The notes under the pieces were generated by a model. That model saw only the letters and a list, made by a program, of their open reading frames with translations, ran no database searches and was not told where the DNA came from. A DNA stretch of 64,000 bases, from the NCBI GenBank assembly GCA_029775915.1, contig JARVKA010000001.1, positions 162,594 through 226,593 on the forward strand, given 5' to 3'. A program made the translations under genes and the position numbers. Below are positions 56,325 to 64,000 of this stretch, in pieces. The first letter of the stretch is position 1; every line of letters starts with the position of its first letter. This DNA is from Nitrososphaeria archaeon. GTDB taxonomy: Archaea > Thermoproteota > Nitrososphaeria > Nitrososphaerales > JANXEG01.

Positions 56325-56575
56325 ATGATAGGTAGAATAGAGCCGCTTTCAGGATTTATGAAAGGTAGTTATGCTTTAAAGGTAAAGGGCGAGGAAGGAA
56401 AAAGAAAATTAATTTCTCAATTCGATCTTTATGGTCAAAATTTTGGCTAATATTTTTGGTATTGGAGATATCCTTGAAGATCATTGTATAATAATTAAAC
56501 CCAGAAATTCTTGAGGGCGAGTTAAAAGTAAAGCCTTTTGATAAAATAGACTTCAATAAAATTAGAATGGCATAA
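56325..56575 (+). pseudogene. Frameshifted unassigned gene fragment
   Basis: From ATG 56325 the frame reads MIGRIEPLSGFMKGSYALKV, EEGKRKLISQFDLYGQ and stops at 56450. It continues in another frame as NIFGIGDILEDHCIIIKPR and in a third as EGELKVKPFDKIDFNKIRM to 56575. This looks like one decayed protein of about 80 residues. No family is recognised. Confidence 0.4.
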
Positions 56576-56606
56576 AGAACATACGCAAATATAGGGTAGT
56601 AAGAGT

Positions 56607-56699
56607 TGGTAGCGGGGGGTAGATTTGAACTACCGATCTGCGGGTCTCTTACAGAATAGTTATGAGCCCGCCGGGATAACCTGGCTTCCCCACCCCGCT
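56607..56699 (-). tRNA. Initiator tRNA-Met (CAU) with a 15-base intron and encoded CCA
   Basis: The reverse strand folds as a tRNA with the acceptor stem AGCGGGG/CCCCGCT, discriminator A at 56610, and CCA encoded at 56607-56609. A1-U72 and the run of three G-C pairs in the anticodon stem (GCGGG/CCCGC) mark it as initiator. The anticodon loop CTCATAA has CAT as anticodon. A 15-base insertion (56648-56662 region, ACTATTCTGTAAGAG) follows the anticodon at the usual 37/38 position, as in archaeal bulge-helix-bulge introns. The mature length is 75 plus CCA. Confidence 0.93.
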
Positions 56700-57007
56700 A
56701 ACTGGAGTTTTTCTATTTTTATCATTATTAAGGATGAGCTTAAAATATTTTATCTTGATAAACTGAAGCAAACTTTTTGGTGATTTTATTTAATAAGGTT
56801 TGTTTCAAATCTTTATGACTATGACTCATTAACTTTGGAATATAACAATTGAGACCAATCGTTACTAATTAAAATTTGGAGCATTAAAAGATTTTATAAT
56901 CCTCTACAATCCCAATTATAATAAAACTTATTTCTAAGTTTTACATATTATATTTTGCTTTTTGAGATTTGTTATAACCTCTCGATTTAACATAAGGTGT
57001 TGGTTTA
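56700..57007. other. Non-coding region before radical-SAM gene
   Basis: About 308 bases of AT-rich DNA with no supported gene. It contains a TTATCTTGATAA block (56750-56761), a block also seen near 47.1 and 50.15 kb, and a T-rich tract. A TATA-like stretch may serve the tRNA on the reverse strand. Confidence 0.5.
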
Positions 57008-58447
57008 TTGATTATTGATGCATTAAGAATGATAAGGTTTGGAATGGCCAATCCACTCTTCCGAATATTTTTAAGAATTGGTACTTTACGTTCTACTAAA
57101 GGTTACTCACTTTTAGAATTAGCCTTAGCTAATTATGCAGGAGAAAGCTCCCCAAGCTCCATAATTGAATACACATATTCTTTAATAATTAAATTGCTAT
57201 TTGATAGGGCTGCCGAAGCCTTTGGTGTAAATCGAGTAGCGGTTCAAGATTTTTTACGCCCTTTTGTGATAAGAAGAGGTATTGCGAATATATTGATAGG
57301 GATTGCGATTAATGGTGTAACAAAACCACAAATTATTAACGCTCCCTTCCTTGTAGTTTGGAATTTAACCAATATGTGCAATTTGAGGTGTAAGCATTGT
57401 TATCAATCTGCAGGAAAACCTTCACCCGATGAACTCACATTAAATGAAAAACTTCAAGTAGTGAATCAACTTGCAGATGCAGGCGTTGTTGTAATCGCTT
57501 TATCTGGTGGCGAACCGATTATGCACCCCCATTTTCTCCCAGTAGTTAAAGAAGCGAGGAGGAGGGGGATTTACGTAGCGGTTGCAACAAATGGCACACT
57601 TATAACTAAGGATATGGCAAAAAAGATGAAGGAAGCTGGTGTATGCTATGTTGAGGTAAGTCTTGATTCTATAAAGCCTGAAGTTCATGATAATTTTAGG
57701 GGTGTAAAAGGTGCGTGGGAAAGAGCTATACAAGGAATTAAGAATTGTGTAGAGCAAGGTATATTCACAGCTGTTGCTACTACAGTTACAAAATTAAATA
57801 TGAGAGATGTGCCAGATTTAATAAGGTTAGCAAAGAAGTTAGGTGCAAGGCGTTTCATACATTTTAACTTTATTCCAACAGGAAGGGGCAAAGAGGTTAT
57901 CGAGCTAGATTTATCACCTTTGGAGAGAGAGGAGTTATTAAAATTACTCTATAAAGAGTCAGAAGAGGTTCAAATTGAGGTTATGTCTACAGCACCCCAA
58001 TATGCTCGAGTTGTTCTACAAACCTCTATTGGCAAATCGATATCGCCCACTCATTTTTACATAGGTGAAGAGAGTTCTTGGCGTATACAAACACTCGCAG
58101 ATTTTATAGGTGGGTGTGGATCTGGTAGATTATATTGTGCTATTCAACCGAATGGTGATGTTACACCTTGTGTATTTATACCCCAATTAATACTTGGCAA
58201 CTTACGTAAGAGATCATTTATGGATATTTGGCATAACAATAAAGTATTGAAAAAATTTCAATGTAGAGAGCATATGGAAGGATTTTGTAATAAATGTAAA
58301 TATAAGTATGTGTGTGGCGGGTGTAGAGCGAGATCAATCAGCTACTTTAATAGAATATTAGCTCCAGATGTGGGTTGCATATACAATCAACAAATTTGGG
58401 GAATGGTAACAAAAGGCATTAGGGCTAAACTTACCAAAAGGTGGTGA
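57008..58447 (+). CDS. Radical-SAM protein with SPASM-type C-terminal cluster domain
   Basis: The radical-SAM motif is CNLRCKHC (about residues 122-129) and VVIALSGGEP supplies the SAM-binding glycine strand. The C-terminal third has cysteines in CGSGRLYC, VTPCVFIP and GFCNKCKYKYVCGGC, a SPASM/twitch layout that can hold two extra Fe-S clusters. The first 110 residues are helical and hydrophobic, with no clear homology. Reaction is unknown; candidates are peptide or heme-like tailoring or lipid modification. It overlaps the next gene by seven bases. Confidence 0.85.
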   Translation: MIIDALRMIRFGMANPLFRIFLRIGTLRSTKGYSLLELALANYAGESSPSSIIEYTYSLIIKLLFDRAAEAFGVNRVAVQDFLRPFVIRRGIANILIGIAINGVTKPQIINAPFLVVWNLTNMCNLRCKHCYQSAGKPSPDELTLNEKLQVVNQLADAGVVVIALSGGEPIMHPHFLPVVKEARRRGIYVAVATNGTLITKDMAKKMKEAGVCYVEVSLDSIKPEVHDNFRGVKGAWERAIQGIKNCVEQGIFTAVATTVTKLNMRDVPDLIRLAKKLGARRFIHFNFIPTGRGKEVIELDLSPLEREELLKLLYKESEEVQIEVMSTAPQYARVVLQTSIGKSISPTHFYIGEESSWRIQTLADFIGGCGSGRLYCAIQPNGDVTPCVFIPQLILGNLRKRSFMDIWHNNKVLKKFQCREHMEGFCNKCKYKYVCGGCRARSISYFNRILAPDVGCIYNQQIWGMVTKGIRAKLTKRW

Positions 58448-59934
58448 TATCAATTTTAATTTTATTAATAAATCCACCCGATCGTTCTGAGATTCGAAGA
58501 TCATTAAATTTAAGAGCACCTCCTTTAGGCTTATTATACATTGCAGCAGCTCTTGAAAAAGCTGGTTTTCCAACCCATATTTTAGATGCAAATCTTTACA
58601 ACTTATCAGATTTACAAATAGAAAGGGAGATATCAAAAAGAAGCCCTGATATTGTAGGAGTAACTGCAACAACCAATTTAATTAAAGAGGCAGAGAAAAT
58701 CGTAACTATAGCGAAAAAAGTGCTACCTGATGTAATCACAGTTATTGGAGGTGCACATGTTACATTTCTTCCAATTAGAACTCTTAATGAATGCCCAGCT
58801 TTAGATATAGTAGTTATAGGTGAGGGAGAAGAGACGATAGTTGAGCTAACTAAAGTATTGGATCAAATTATGCGCCAAGGCGGTAAATACAATTCAAATC
58901 AAACTTATAGTGAATTATCAAAGGTTAAAGGGATCGCTTATCGCCTTCGTAATAATCAAGATGAGATTAAAGTTACCCCACCACGACCACTCATTACTGA
59001 TTTAGATAAATTACCATTTCCAGCAAGGCATTTAGTTCATTATGAGCATTATGGTTATCTTAATCGTTCGATATTGGTTGGTACTTTAATAACTAGTAGA
59101 GGTTGCCCTTATAGTTGCACTTATTGTTCATCATCACTTTTAGCTGGGAAAAGATTTCGAAGTCGATCTGCTGATAATATTTTGGATGAAATCGAGTTTT
59201 TATACACGAAGTATAAGATTCGGAGATTCGAATTTCTTGATGATATTTTTACTTTGAATCAAAAGCGAGCTTTTGAATTTGCACGTAAAGTTCGTGAACG
59301 TGGATTGGATATTAGTTGGGAAGCTTCATCTAGAGTTGATACGATTACAAAAGAGCTTCTACATGAGTTATGCAAATCGGGATTATCAACCATTTATTAT
59401 GGAGCTGAATCTGGATCTCAACGAGTATTAAACTTAATGCAAAAAAGAATTACTCTTGAGCAAATTGAAAAAGCCTTTAAGATCACGAAAGAAGCTAAAG
59501 TTAAAGTTTTAGGATCTTTTATGATTGGGTATCCTACTGAAACGTTAGATGAGATGAAACAAACGATAAAATTCTCAATAAAGCTTGATCCAGATTATGC
59601 ACAATTTTGTATTACAACACCATATCCTGGCACTGCATTATACAAAGAGTTGGAGTTAAAGGGGTTATTAGCAACTTATGATTGGTCAAAATACACTGCA
59701 CTTAATCCTGTTATCAAATATGAGGTATTCGGGTACCCTATGAAGACCGTTAAACGTATGATAACCAGATGCTATACATCCTTTTACTTAAGGCCGAAAT
59801 ATTATGTAAAACACAGGTATATGATCCCTACTTGCATTTACGCATTAATGAGTAATTTTATTTCCAATTTAAAATATTTATTTACTCTAATAAAACCTAT
59901 TAACATTACGCAAAGGATTTCTCGAATAACTTAA
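58441..59934 (+). CDS. B12-binding-domain radical-SAM protein
   Basis: The N-terminal 140 residues form a B12-binding-like domain (INPPDRSE, DIVGVTATTN, VIGGAHVTFLP), and the radical-SAM cluster motif is CPYSCTYC (about residue 222). The last ~100 residues include basic and hydrophobic segments that may sit on the membrane. Methyl-transfer or C-C chemistry on a lipid or tailoring of a small molecule are typical of the family. It starts inside the preceding radical-SAM gene, so the two likely act in one pathway. Confidence 0.85.
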   Translation: MVISILILLINPPDRSEIRRSLNLRAPPLGLLYIAAALEKAGFPTHILDANLYNLSDLQIEREISKRSPDIVGVTATTNLIKEAEKIVTIAKKVLPDVITVIGGAHVTFLPIRTLNECPALDIVVIGEGEETIVELTKVLDQIMRQGGKYNSNQTYSELSKVKGIAYRLRNNQDEIKVTPPRPLITDLDKLPFPARHLVHYEHYGYLNRSILVGTLITSRGCPYSCTYCSSSLLAGKRFRSRSADNILDEIEFLYTKYKIRRFEFLDDIFTLNQKRAFEFARKVRERGLDISWEASSRVDTITKELLHELCKSGLSTIYYGAESGSQRVLNLMQKRITLEQIEKAFKITKEAKVKVLGSFMIGYPTETLDEMKQTIKFSIKLDPDYAQFCITTPYPGTALYKELELKGLLATYDWSKYTALNPVIKYEVFGYPMKTVKRMITRCYTSFYLRPKYYVKHRYMIPTCIYALMSNFISNLKYLFTLIKPINITQRISRIT

Positions 59935-59967
59935 TCCTCAATGATTTATACTTAATCTTAATTATGA

Positions 59968-60474
59968 TTAATGCATTTCAGCCTCAATTTGTTTTATCTT
60001 CCACTCTAACGCTTTTTTCAAATATGAAGTATCAATCGGAACCATCGTTTTTCCACACTTCGGACACTTAAAGAAGTATTCCATTGATTCCTCAAAGGTC
60101 ATGCTTTTACAACCATTTGTACCACAACTGTAAAATTGATGAGTATTTTCATACTCCAATCTACTCTTTAATCTATTCAAAGTCTTTTTCTTTTGTGTAA
60201 GAATAAAACTATCCACTTGATCCCTTTGCGCTCTCCATCTATAAACAAACCACCCCTTTCTTTGATCCCTTACTCTAACACCAGTTATTAAAGAGCGGCC
60301 AAATAATGTATACAAAGCTTTTCTTACTGTATTAATTTTAAGGCCTGTAGCACTCGCTATCTCTTCATCAGTAGCATTTTCATTATTGAGAACCGCTCGC
60401 GCTACACGTACGTAATCCTCACCACCTAAAAGGCCTGCTATCTTTACAAATGAATCTTCATATTCGATCTTCAA
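59968..60474 (-). CDS. tfe: Transcription initiation factor E
   Basis: TFE helps TFB and TBP open promoters. The N-terminal winged-helix (NENATDEEIASATGLKINTVRKALYTLF) and the C-terminal zinc ribbon with FYSCGTNGCKSM and FKCPKCGKTM (about residues 118-145) are present. Length 168 is normal. It is the last gene of the operon mbf1-hflX-trm56-tfe, with the genes nearly touching. Confidence 0.94.
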   Translation of the reverse strand: MKIEYEDSFVKIAGLLGGEDYVRVARAVLNNENATDEEIASATGLKINTVRKALYTLFGRSLITGVRVRDQRKGWFVYRWRAQRDQVDSFILTQKKKTLNRLKSRLEYENTHQFYSCGTNGCKSMTFEESMEYFFKCPKCGKTMVPIDTSYLKKALEWKIKQIEAEMH

Positions 60475-61002
60475 TTACTTTATCACCTCCAATTTTTTAC
60501 CACGCTCTGATGGTATTACTCTAATTTTATATTTATTGAACACACGTTTAAGCTCTTCTCCTCTAAAAAAGCGATCGAGAAAGATAGCAAGTGCAGCAAC
60601 TTCTGAGTGGGGTTGATGCCCAATAGCTACATTAAAATCACTAATCTTAAAAATCTCACCCGGTACTTTTTCTGCACCCACAATAATCAATAAATCCTTT
60701 TTATAATTCTTAATTTTCTCTATAACCTCATCTACATGAATTCCATACATCGTTAAATGTACTATTATACCTCCACTTTTTTTCCACTCTTTAATAACAC
60801 TTCTCCAATCGTTTATTAACTCTACAGTAAAATCTCCACCCCACATTTTACTTACGTTATCGATACTCTCCTTAATTCTTTGCTCACAATTTGCAATGAA
60901 GATTTTATTTGCACCAAAAGCCCTCGCTACCAAACCCACATGTGTAGTTATTCGATCATCCCTCACCAACCTATGCCCTAATCTTAATACACAAATATTC
61001 AA
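60475..61002 (-). CDS. trm56: tRNA (cytidine(56)-2'-O)-methyltransferase
   Basis: This SPOUT-fold enzyme methylates C56 of the tRNA T-loop. The start CVLRLGHRLVRDDRITTHVGLVARAFGA is highly typical, and the later VGAEKVPGEIF and FNVAIGHQPHSEVAALAIFLDR provide the knotted SAM site. Length is normal. Its neighbour hflX is two bases away, and tfe follows immediately. Confidence 0.95.
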   Translation of the reverse strand: MNICVLRLGHRLVRDDRITTHVGLVARAFGANKIFIANCEQRIKESIDNVSKMWGGDFTVELINDWRSVIKEWKKSGGIIVHLTMYGIHVDEVIEKIKNYKKDLLIIVGAEKVPGEIFKISDFNVAIGHQPHSEVAALAIFLDRFFRGEELKRVFNKYKIRVIPSERGKKLEVIK

Positions 61003-61004
61003 CT

Positions 61005-62261
61005 TTATACCACTCTTTTTTTAACTAAACTTTCATAAGATGCTTGAAAGCGATTAATCGCCCATAATGGCCCATTTACAATTAATGCAAGATTATAATC
61101 AGAACTTGAAGTTTTCACTATAGCGTTTTGCTTTAACCAATCAATCTCTTCAGCTAAACTCAAAGCTTCCTCTTGACTTAATGTTAACTTCAACTCACTA
61201 TACTTAAAGATAAGATTATGAATCTTTTCTTTCAACTCATTTATACCCATACCCGTTTTAGCAGATATTATTACATAATTTTCATTTAACTCTATCATTT
61301 TTAACTTCTTATCTAAATCATCTTTTGTAATAAGATCAGCTTTATTAAAAACGATTAATATGCGTGATGGTAAAACTTTAAGCTCTGAAAGTATTCTTAC
61401 ACAATCTTCATACTCCTTAATTAATTTAATAAGCGGTTTACTTATGTCCAGCATAAGAAGAATAAGGTTCGCATAAGCCAACTCTTCTAATGTTGATTTA
61501 AAGGATTCGATCATATAAGTTGGTAGCCTACTAATAAATCCTACAGTATCTGAAATGAGTGCTTTAGAGTTAAATAAATTCGTTACTCTTGTATATGTGG
61601 ATAAAGTGGTGAATGCCCCTTTATCAACCTCTTTTCTCTCACCCGTTAATAAGTTGAAAAGCGTAGTCTTACCCACACCTGTATAACCTGCAAGAGAAAT
61701 GATTGGCATATTCAATCTTTGTCTTTGTGCTCTATGCAAAGCTCTTGTTCTGCCAATCTCCATAAGTTTCTTTTTGAGAATTGAGATTCTTTTTTTAATT
61801 GTGTAGTAATAAACATCTACTTCATATTTACCCAATCCAAAGAAACCGGGTTGCTCACCCATTTTTGCCAATCGAACTTTCTCCTTTGCTCGAGGCATTT
61901 CATAATTAAGCTCAGCCAATTTCACTTGGATTTTTGCCTCAGCAGTAGTAGCCCTCTTATTAAATATCTCTAAAATAAGCTTCTCTCTATCTATTACCTC
62001 CACACCTGTGAGCTTCGCTAAATTATAAATTTGAACCGATCTTAATCTTTCATCGAATAAAATAACATCTACCTTTAAATCCTTTACCATTTTTCTTACT
62101 TCTTCAGCTTTACCAGAACCAATTCCAAACTTCGCCCTTTTAAGATATCTTTGTTTAACGATTTCAACTACTTCATATTCGGCCGCTTCCGCCAATCCTA
62201 AAGCTTCTTCAATCACATATTTATCGGGATAAGTGATTAATATGCATCTCTTTTTTTGCAA
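61005..62261 (-). CDS. hflX: HflX-family ribosome-associated GTPase
   Basis: The GTPase motifs are GYTGVGKTTLF (Walker A), DTVGFI with the following RLP, and NKADL. The N-terminal HflX domain includes GSGKAEEVRKMVKDL and ELNYEMPRAKE. HflX splits stalled ribosomes in bacteria; archaeal forms are less studied. Length of 418 is usual. It is the second gene of the operon after mbf1. Confidence 0.92.
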   Translation of the reverse strand: MQKKRCILITYPDKYVIEEALGLAEAAEYEVVEIVKQRYLKRAKFGIGSGKAEEVRKMVKDLKVDVILFDERLRSVQIYNLAKLTGVEVIDREKLILEIFNKRATTAEAKIQVKLAELNYEMPRAKEKVRLAKMGEQPGFFGLGKYEVDVYYYTIKKRISILKKKLMEIGRTRALHRAQRQRLNMPIISLAGYTGVGKTTLFNLLTGERKEVDKGAFTTLSTYTRVTNLFNSKALISDTVGFISRLPTYMIESFKSTLEELAYANLILLMLDISKPLIKLIKEYEDCVRILSELKVLPSRILIVFNKADLITKDDLDKKLKMIELNENYVIISAKTGMGINELKEKIHNLIFKYSELKLTLSQEEALSLAEEIDWLKQNAIVKTSSSDYNLALIVNGPLWAINRFQASYESLVKKRVV

Positions 62262-62282
62262 GTCTTACCCCTTAAAGATAAA

Positions 62283-62684
62283 TTATTCGCTTTCAACAGG
62301 CACTAATAACTCCACTTTAAGAGAGTGCTCTATCTTTCTCGCTAATACATTATCTGGCTTAAGTTTGCCACTCTCTAAAAGCTTAATTACAGAAGGCTTT
62401 TCATTAATCTTGCGACCCAATTGTTCTTGTGATAAACCAATTTTTTCACGTGCTTGCTTTATCACTTTAAAGTAATCCCTTCTTAACTCAAATTTGATTT
62501 CTTTAATCTCATACTTAATTGTGGAAGAAGGTTGTGAAGATTGTGATACTTTCTTCATAACCTTCTTTGGAGAACCCAATTTTGAACATGAATTACAAAC
62601 TATAAGTATTGCACCATCTACTTCAATATTTATACTTTGTCCATGTATCGCCCTTCCACAAATTTCACATCTTGCAGACATCAT
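62283..62684 (-). CDS. mbf1: Archaeal multiprotein bridging factor 1
   Basis: The N-terminal zinc ribbon has CEICGR and CNSCSK, and the C-terminal helix-turn-helix reads KVIKQAREKIGLSQEQLGRKI with KPSVIKLLESGKL. This is the aMBF1 architecture; in archaea the protein contacts the ribosome. It begins the operon with hflX, trm56 and tfe. Confidence 0.93.
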   Translation of the reverse strand: MMSARCEICGRAIHGQSINIEVDGAILIVCNSCSKLGSPKKVMKKVSQSSQPSSTIKYEIKEIKFELRRDYFKVIKQAREKIGLSQEQLGRKINEKPSVIKLLESGKLKPDNVLARKIEHSLKVELLVPVESE

Positions 62685-62838
62685 TGATCTTTCAACTTAA
62701 ACTAATTCACATTAAGCAAATCCATTTATTAAATTTACCTATTGCCTTAAAATACTTTTCTAAATTGGATTTACCTTTAAATTTAATACATCATTAATAA
62801 CACCTAAATAAGAATAAAGAGTTATATAATGTAGCACT

Positions 62839-63303
62839 TTGGACTATAAAGTTAAGATAGCGATGATTGTGGATTACCTCTTTGGTAAAGGAGTTAGTAA
62901 AAGCTTACCATTGGATGAATTGGAATTTATATTTTCACCAAAAACGAAAAGGTTAAGGAAAATTCTTTTGAATGGTAAGCTCGTAGCAACAGTAAGGCCT
63001 GATGGTGGTTTAGCCTTAACGGTTTTTGGTGCTGAGTTATTGAGTAAGAATGATAAATTTATGGAGAATTGTCTCATAATTCAAGATGATGCTATTAATT
63101 ATGTTTCACAAGGTCGTTCTGTATTTTGCAAGCATGTGGTGAAATGTGGAAAAAGGATTAAACCTAGTAGTGAAGTAGTTGTTTTAAATAGTTACGGTAG
63201 GGTATTAGCTGTGGGTAAAGCGATTCTTTCAGCTAAAATGATTAAAAAATTTAAGGAAGGAGTTGCTGTGAAAATTAGGCAAGGTGTTATGGATAATGTT
63301 TAG
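62839..63303 (+). CDS. PUA-domain RNA-binding protein
   Basis: The C-terminal half (SQGRSVFCKHVVKCGKRIKPSSEV onward, then GRVLAVGKA) is a PUA domain, which binds RNA. The N-terminal half has a strand-rich domain of the archaeal kind that precedes PUA. Start is TTG 62839. The stop overlaps the nac start. In many archaea such genes lie before nac. Confidence 0.85.
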   Translation: MDYKVKIAMIVDYLFGKGVSKSLPLDELEFIFSPKTKRLRKILLNGKLVATVRPDGGLALTVFGAELLSKNDKFMENCLIIQDDAINYVSQGRSVFCKHVVKCGKRIKPSSEVVVLNSYGRVLAVGKAILSAKMIKKFKEGVAVKIRQGVMDNV

Positions 63304-63628
63304 AGGTAGAGATATGAGGCGAATGCTTGAAAGAATGGGTGTAAATTTAGAACCCATACCAAATGTTGAAGAAGTAATTATTAAAACCTCTGATAAGGAG
63401 ATAATAATAAAAAATGCGAATGTTTCAGAAGTAAAAACAAAGGATTTCAGATTCTTTCAAGTAGTTGGTGGGGATGTTGAAGAAAAGATAAGGGAAAAGC
63501 CAAAGTTTTCAGAGGAGGATATATTATTGGTAGCTCAACAAGCTGGTGTTTCAAGAGAGAAAGCTTTAGCCGCATTAGAGGAGGCTAATGGAGAACCAGC
63601 AAAAGCAATTTTGAAGTTAATATCGTAA
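63296..63628 (+). CDS. nac: Nascent polypeptide-associated complex protein
   Basis: NAC binds emerging polypeptides at the ribosome. RDMRRMLERMGVNLEPI is the start of the archaeal NAC domain, and the C-terminal UBA domain reads EEDILLVAQQAGVSREKALAALEEANG. I start it at ATG 63296, inside the end of the PUA gene; the open frame extends four codons further. Length is normal at about 110 residues. Confidence 0.93.
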   Translation: MFRGRDMRRMLERMGVNLEPIPNVEEVIIKTSDKEIIIKNANVSEVKTKDFRFFQVVGGDVEEKIREKPKFSEEDILLVAQQAGVSREKALAALEEANGEPAKAILKLIS

Positions 63629-63715
63629 TTTTCATAACAACCAAATTGAGAGGCAATATATTCTTATTAGTTTAAGTTAAGGATATATATAAGTATGTAG
63701 AATTCCCAACTCGAA

Positions 63716-64000
63716 TTGTCAGTCGTGGCAATTGGTGATCCAACCTTTATAGCTGGCTTTAAAATGATAGGGGTTGAGGGATTAAAAGCCATGAATGCGA
63801 GTGAAGTTTTAACCATCCTTAATGAAGTTTTAAAAACCAATAAATATTCTCTGATTATACTACCCGATAGATATGTTGATGCAACTGCTGAAATTAGATC
63901 GAGAGTAATAAAAGAGGGTAGGGTAACTCCAATCTTCTCATTCATCCCAGATTATACTGGCATTAAGGGAAAAAGGATTGAGGAACTTAAAAAGAGTGTG
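63716..64000 (+). CDS. atpF: A-type ATP synthase subunit F, partial
   Basis: The start VVAIGDPTFIAGFKMIGV is typical of subunit F of A/V-type ATPases, which links the rotor to the catalytic head. The frame runs to the window end, so the C-terminus is missing. The start is TTG 63716, with no ATG nearby. The other atp genes should follow outside the window. Confidence 0.9.
   Translation, partial: MSVVAIGDPTFIAGFKMIGVEGLKAMNASEVLTILNEVLKTNKYSLIILPDRYVDATAEIRSRVIKEGRVTPIFSFIPDYTGIKGKRIEELKKSV

Larger units (their letters stand above)
56214..56606. other. Region between pdxS and tRNA with a decayed frame
   Basis: The 390 bases hold the pdxS promoter, then a fragment-like frame (listed separately). 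No intact gene is seen. Confidence 0.5.

Overview
This AT-rich window comes from an archaeal chromosome, most likely a member of the TACK/Thermoproteota group. The evidence is informational: ribosomal protein S26e, TFB, TFE, aMBF1, a family-B DNA polymerase, TiaS, archaeal CCA-adding enzyme, aTrm56, NAC, an A-type ATPase subunit, and a CdvA-like cell-division protein. A TackOD1-like protein, an intron-containing initiator tRNA and frequent TTG starts also fit. There is no rRNA, so the lineage cannot be fixed more closely; a division gene of the Cdv type next to a bacterial-type GAPDH is an unusual mix.

Region 1-15 kb: proS (cut by the window edge), a PfkB kinase, rps26e, an archaetidyl-inositol-phosphate-synthase-like enzyme, thrS, agmatinase, a PPP phosphatase, polB, a QueT-type transporter with a structured leader, a type IA topoisomerase, and TtuA overlapping a TudS-like desulfidase. 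Region 15-30 kb: a HAD phosphatase, HtrA protease with an HPrK-like partner, tiaS, thpR-cca-kinase, RNase Z, prs, then cdvA followed by a minimal FtsX-like permease and FtsE/LolD-like ATPase, ending tail-to-tail with tfb. Region 30-38 kb: a small nucleotide-sugar cluster (dehydrogenase-like, Gfo/Idh oxidoreductase, Trm112, hexapeptide acetyltransferase), fdhD, pgk, a bacterial-type gap and a class II aldolase.

Region 39-54 kb is the cell-surface and accessory part. A 1024-residue Ig-like repeat surface protein and two pilin-like genes lie on the left; a TadA/TadB/TadC-type pilus motor lies on the right. Between them (45.7-50.5 kb) is a decayed island: an IS6-like transposase remnant, an IS5-like transposase remnant, a frameshifted C2H2 zinc-finger gene and a frameshifted Cas10 remnant carrying the GGDD palm motif. 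An intact pilin gene and an intact coiled-coil nuclease-like gene survive there. Two related ~80-90 bp sequences in inverted orientation bracket about 3 kb of it. No CRISPR array was seen.

Region 54-64 kb: an AbrB protein, pdxS-pdxT, intron-containing initiator tRNA-Met, two overlapping radical-SAM genes, the mbf1-hflX-trm56-tfe operon, a PUA-domain gene with nac, and the start of atpF. The most promising leads are the archaeal QueT leader that can sequester its own ribosome-binding site, the cdvA/FtsEX-like neighbourhood, the TtuA/TudS overlap, and the Cas10 remnant in the decayed island.
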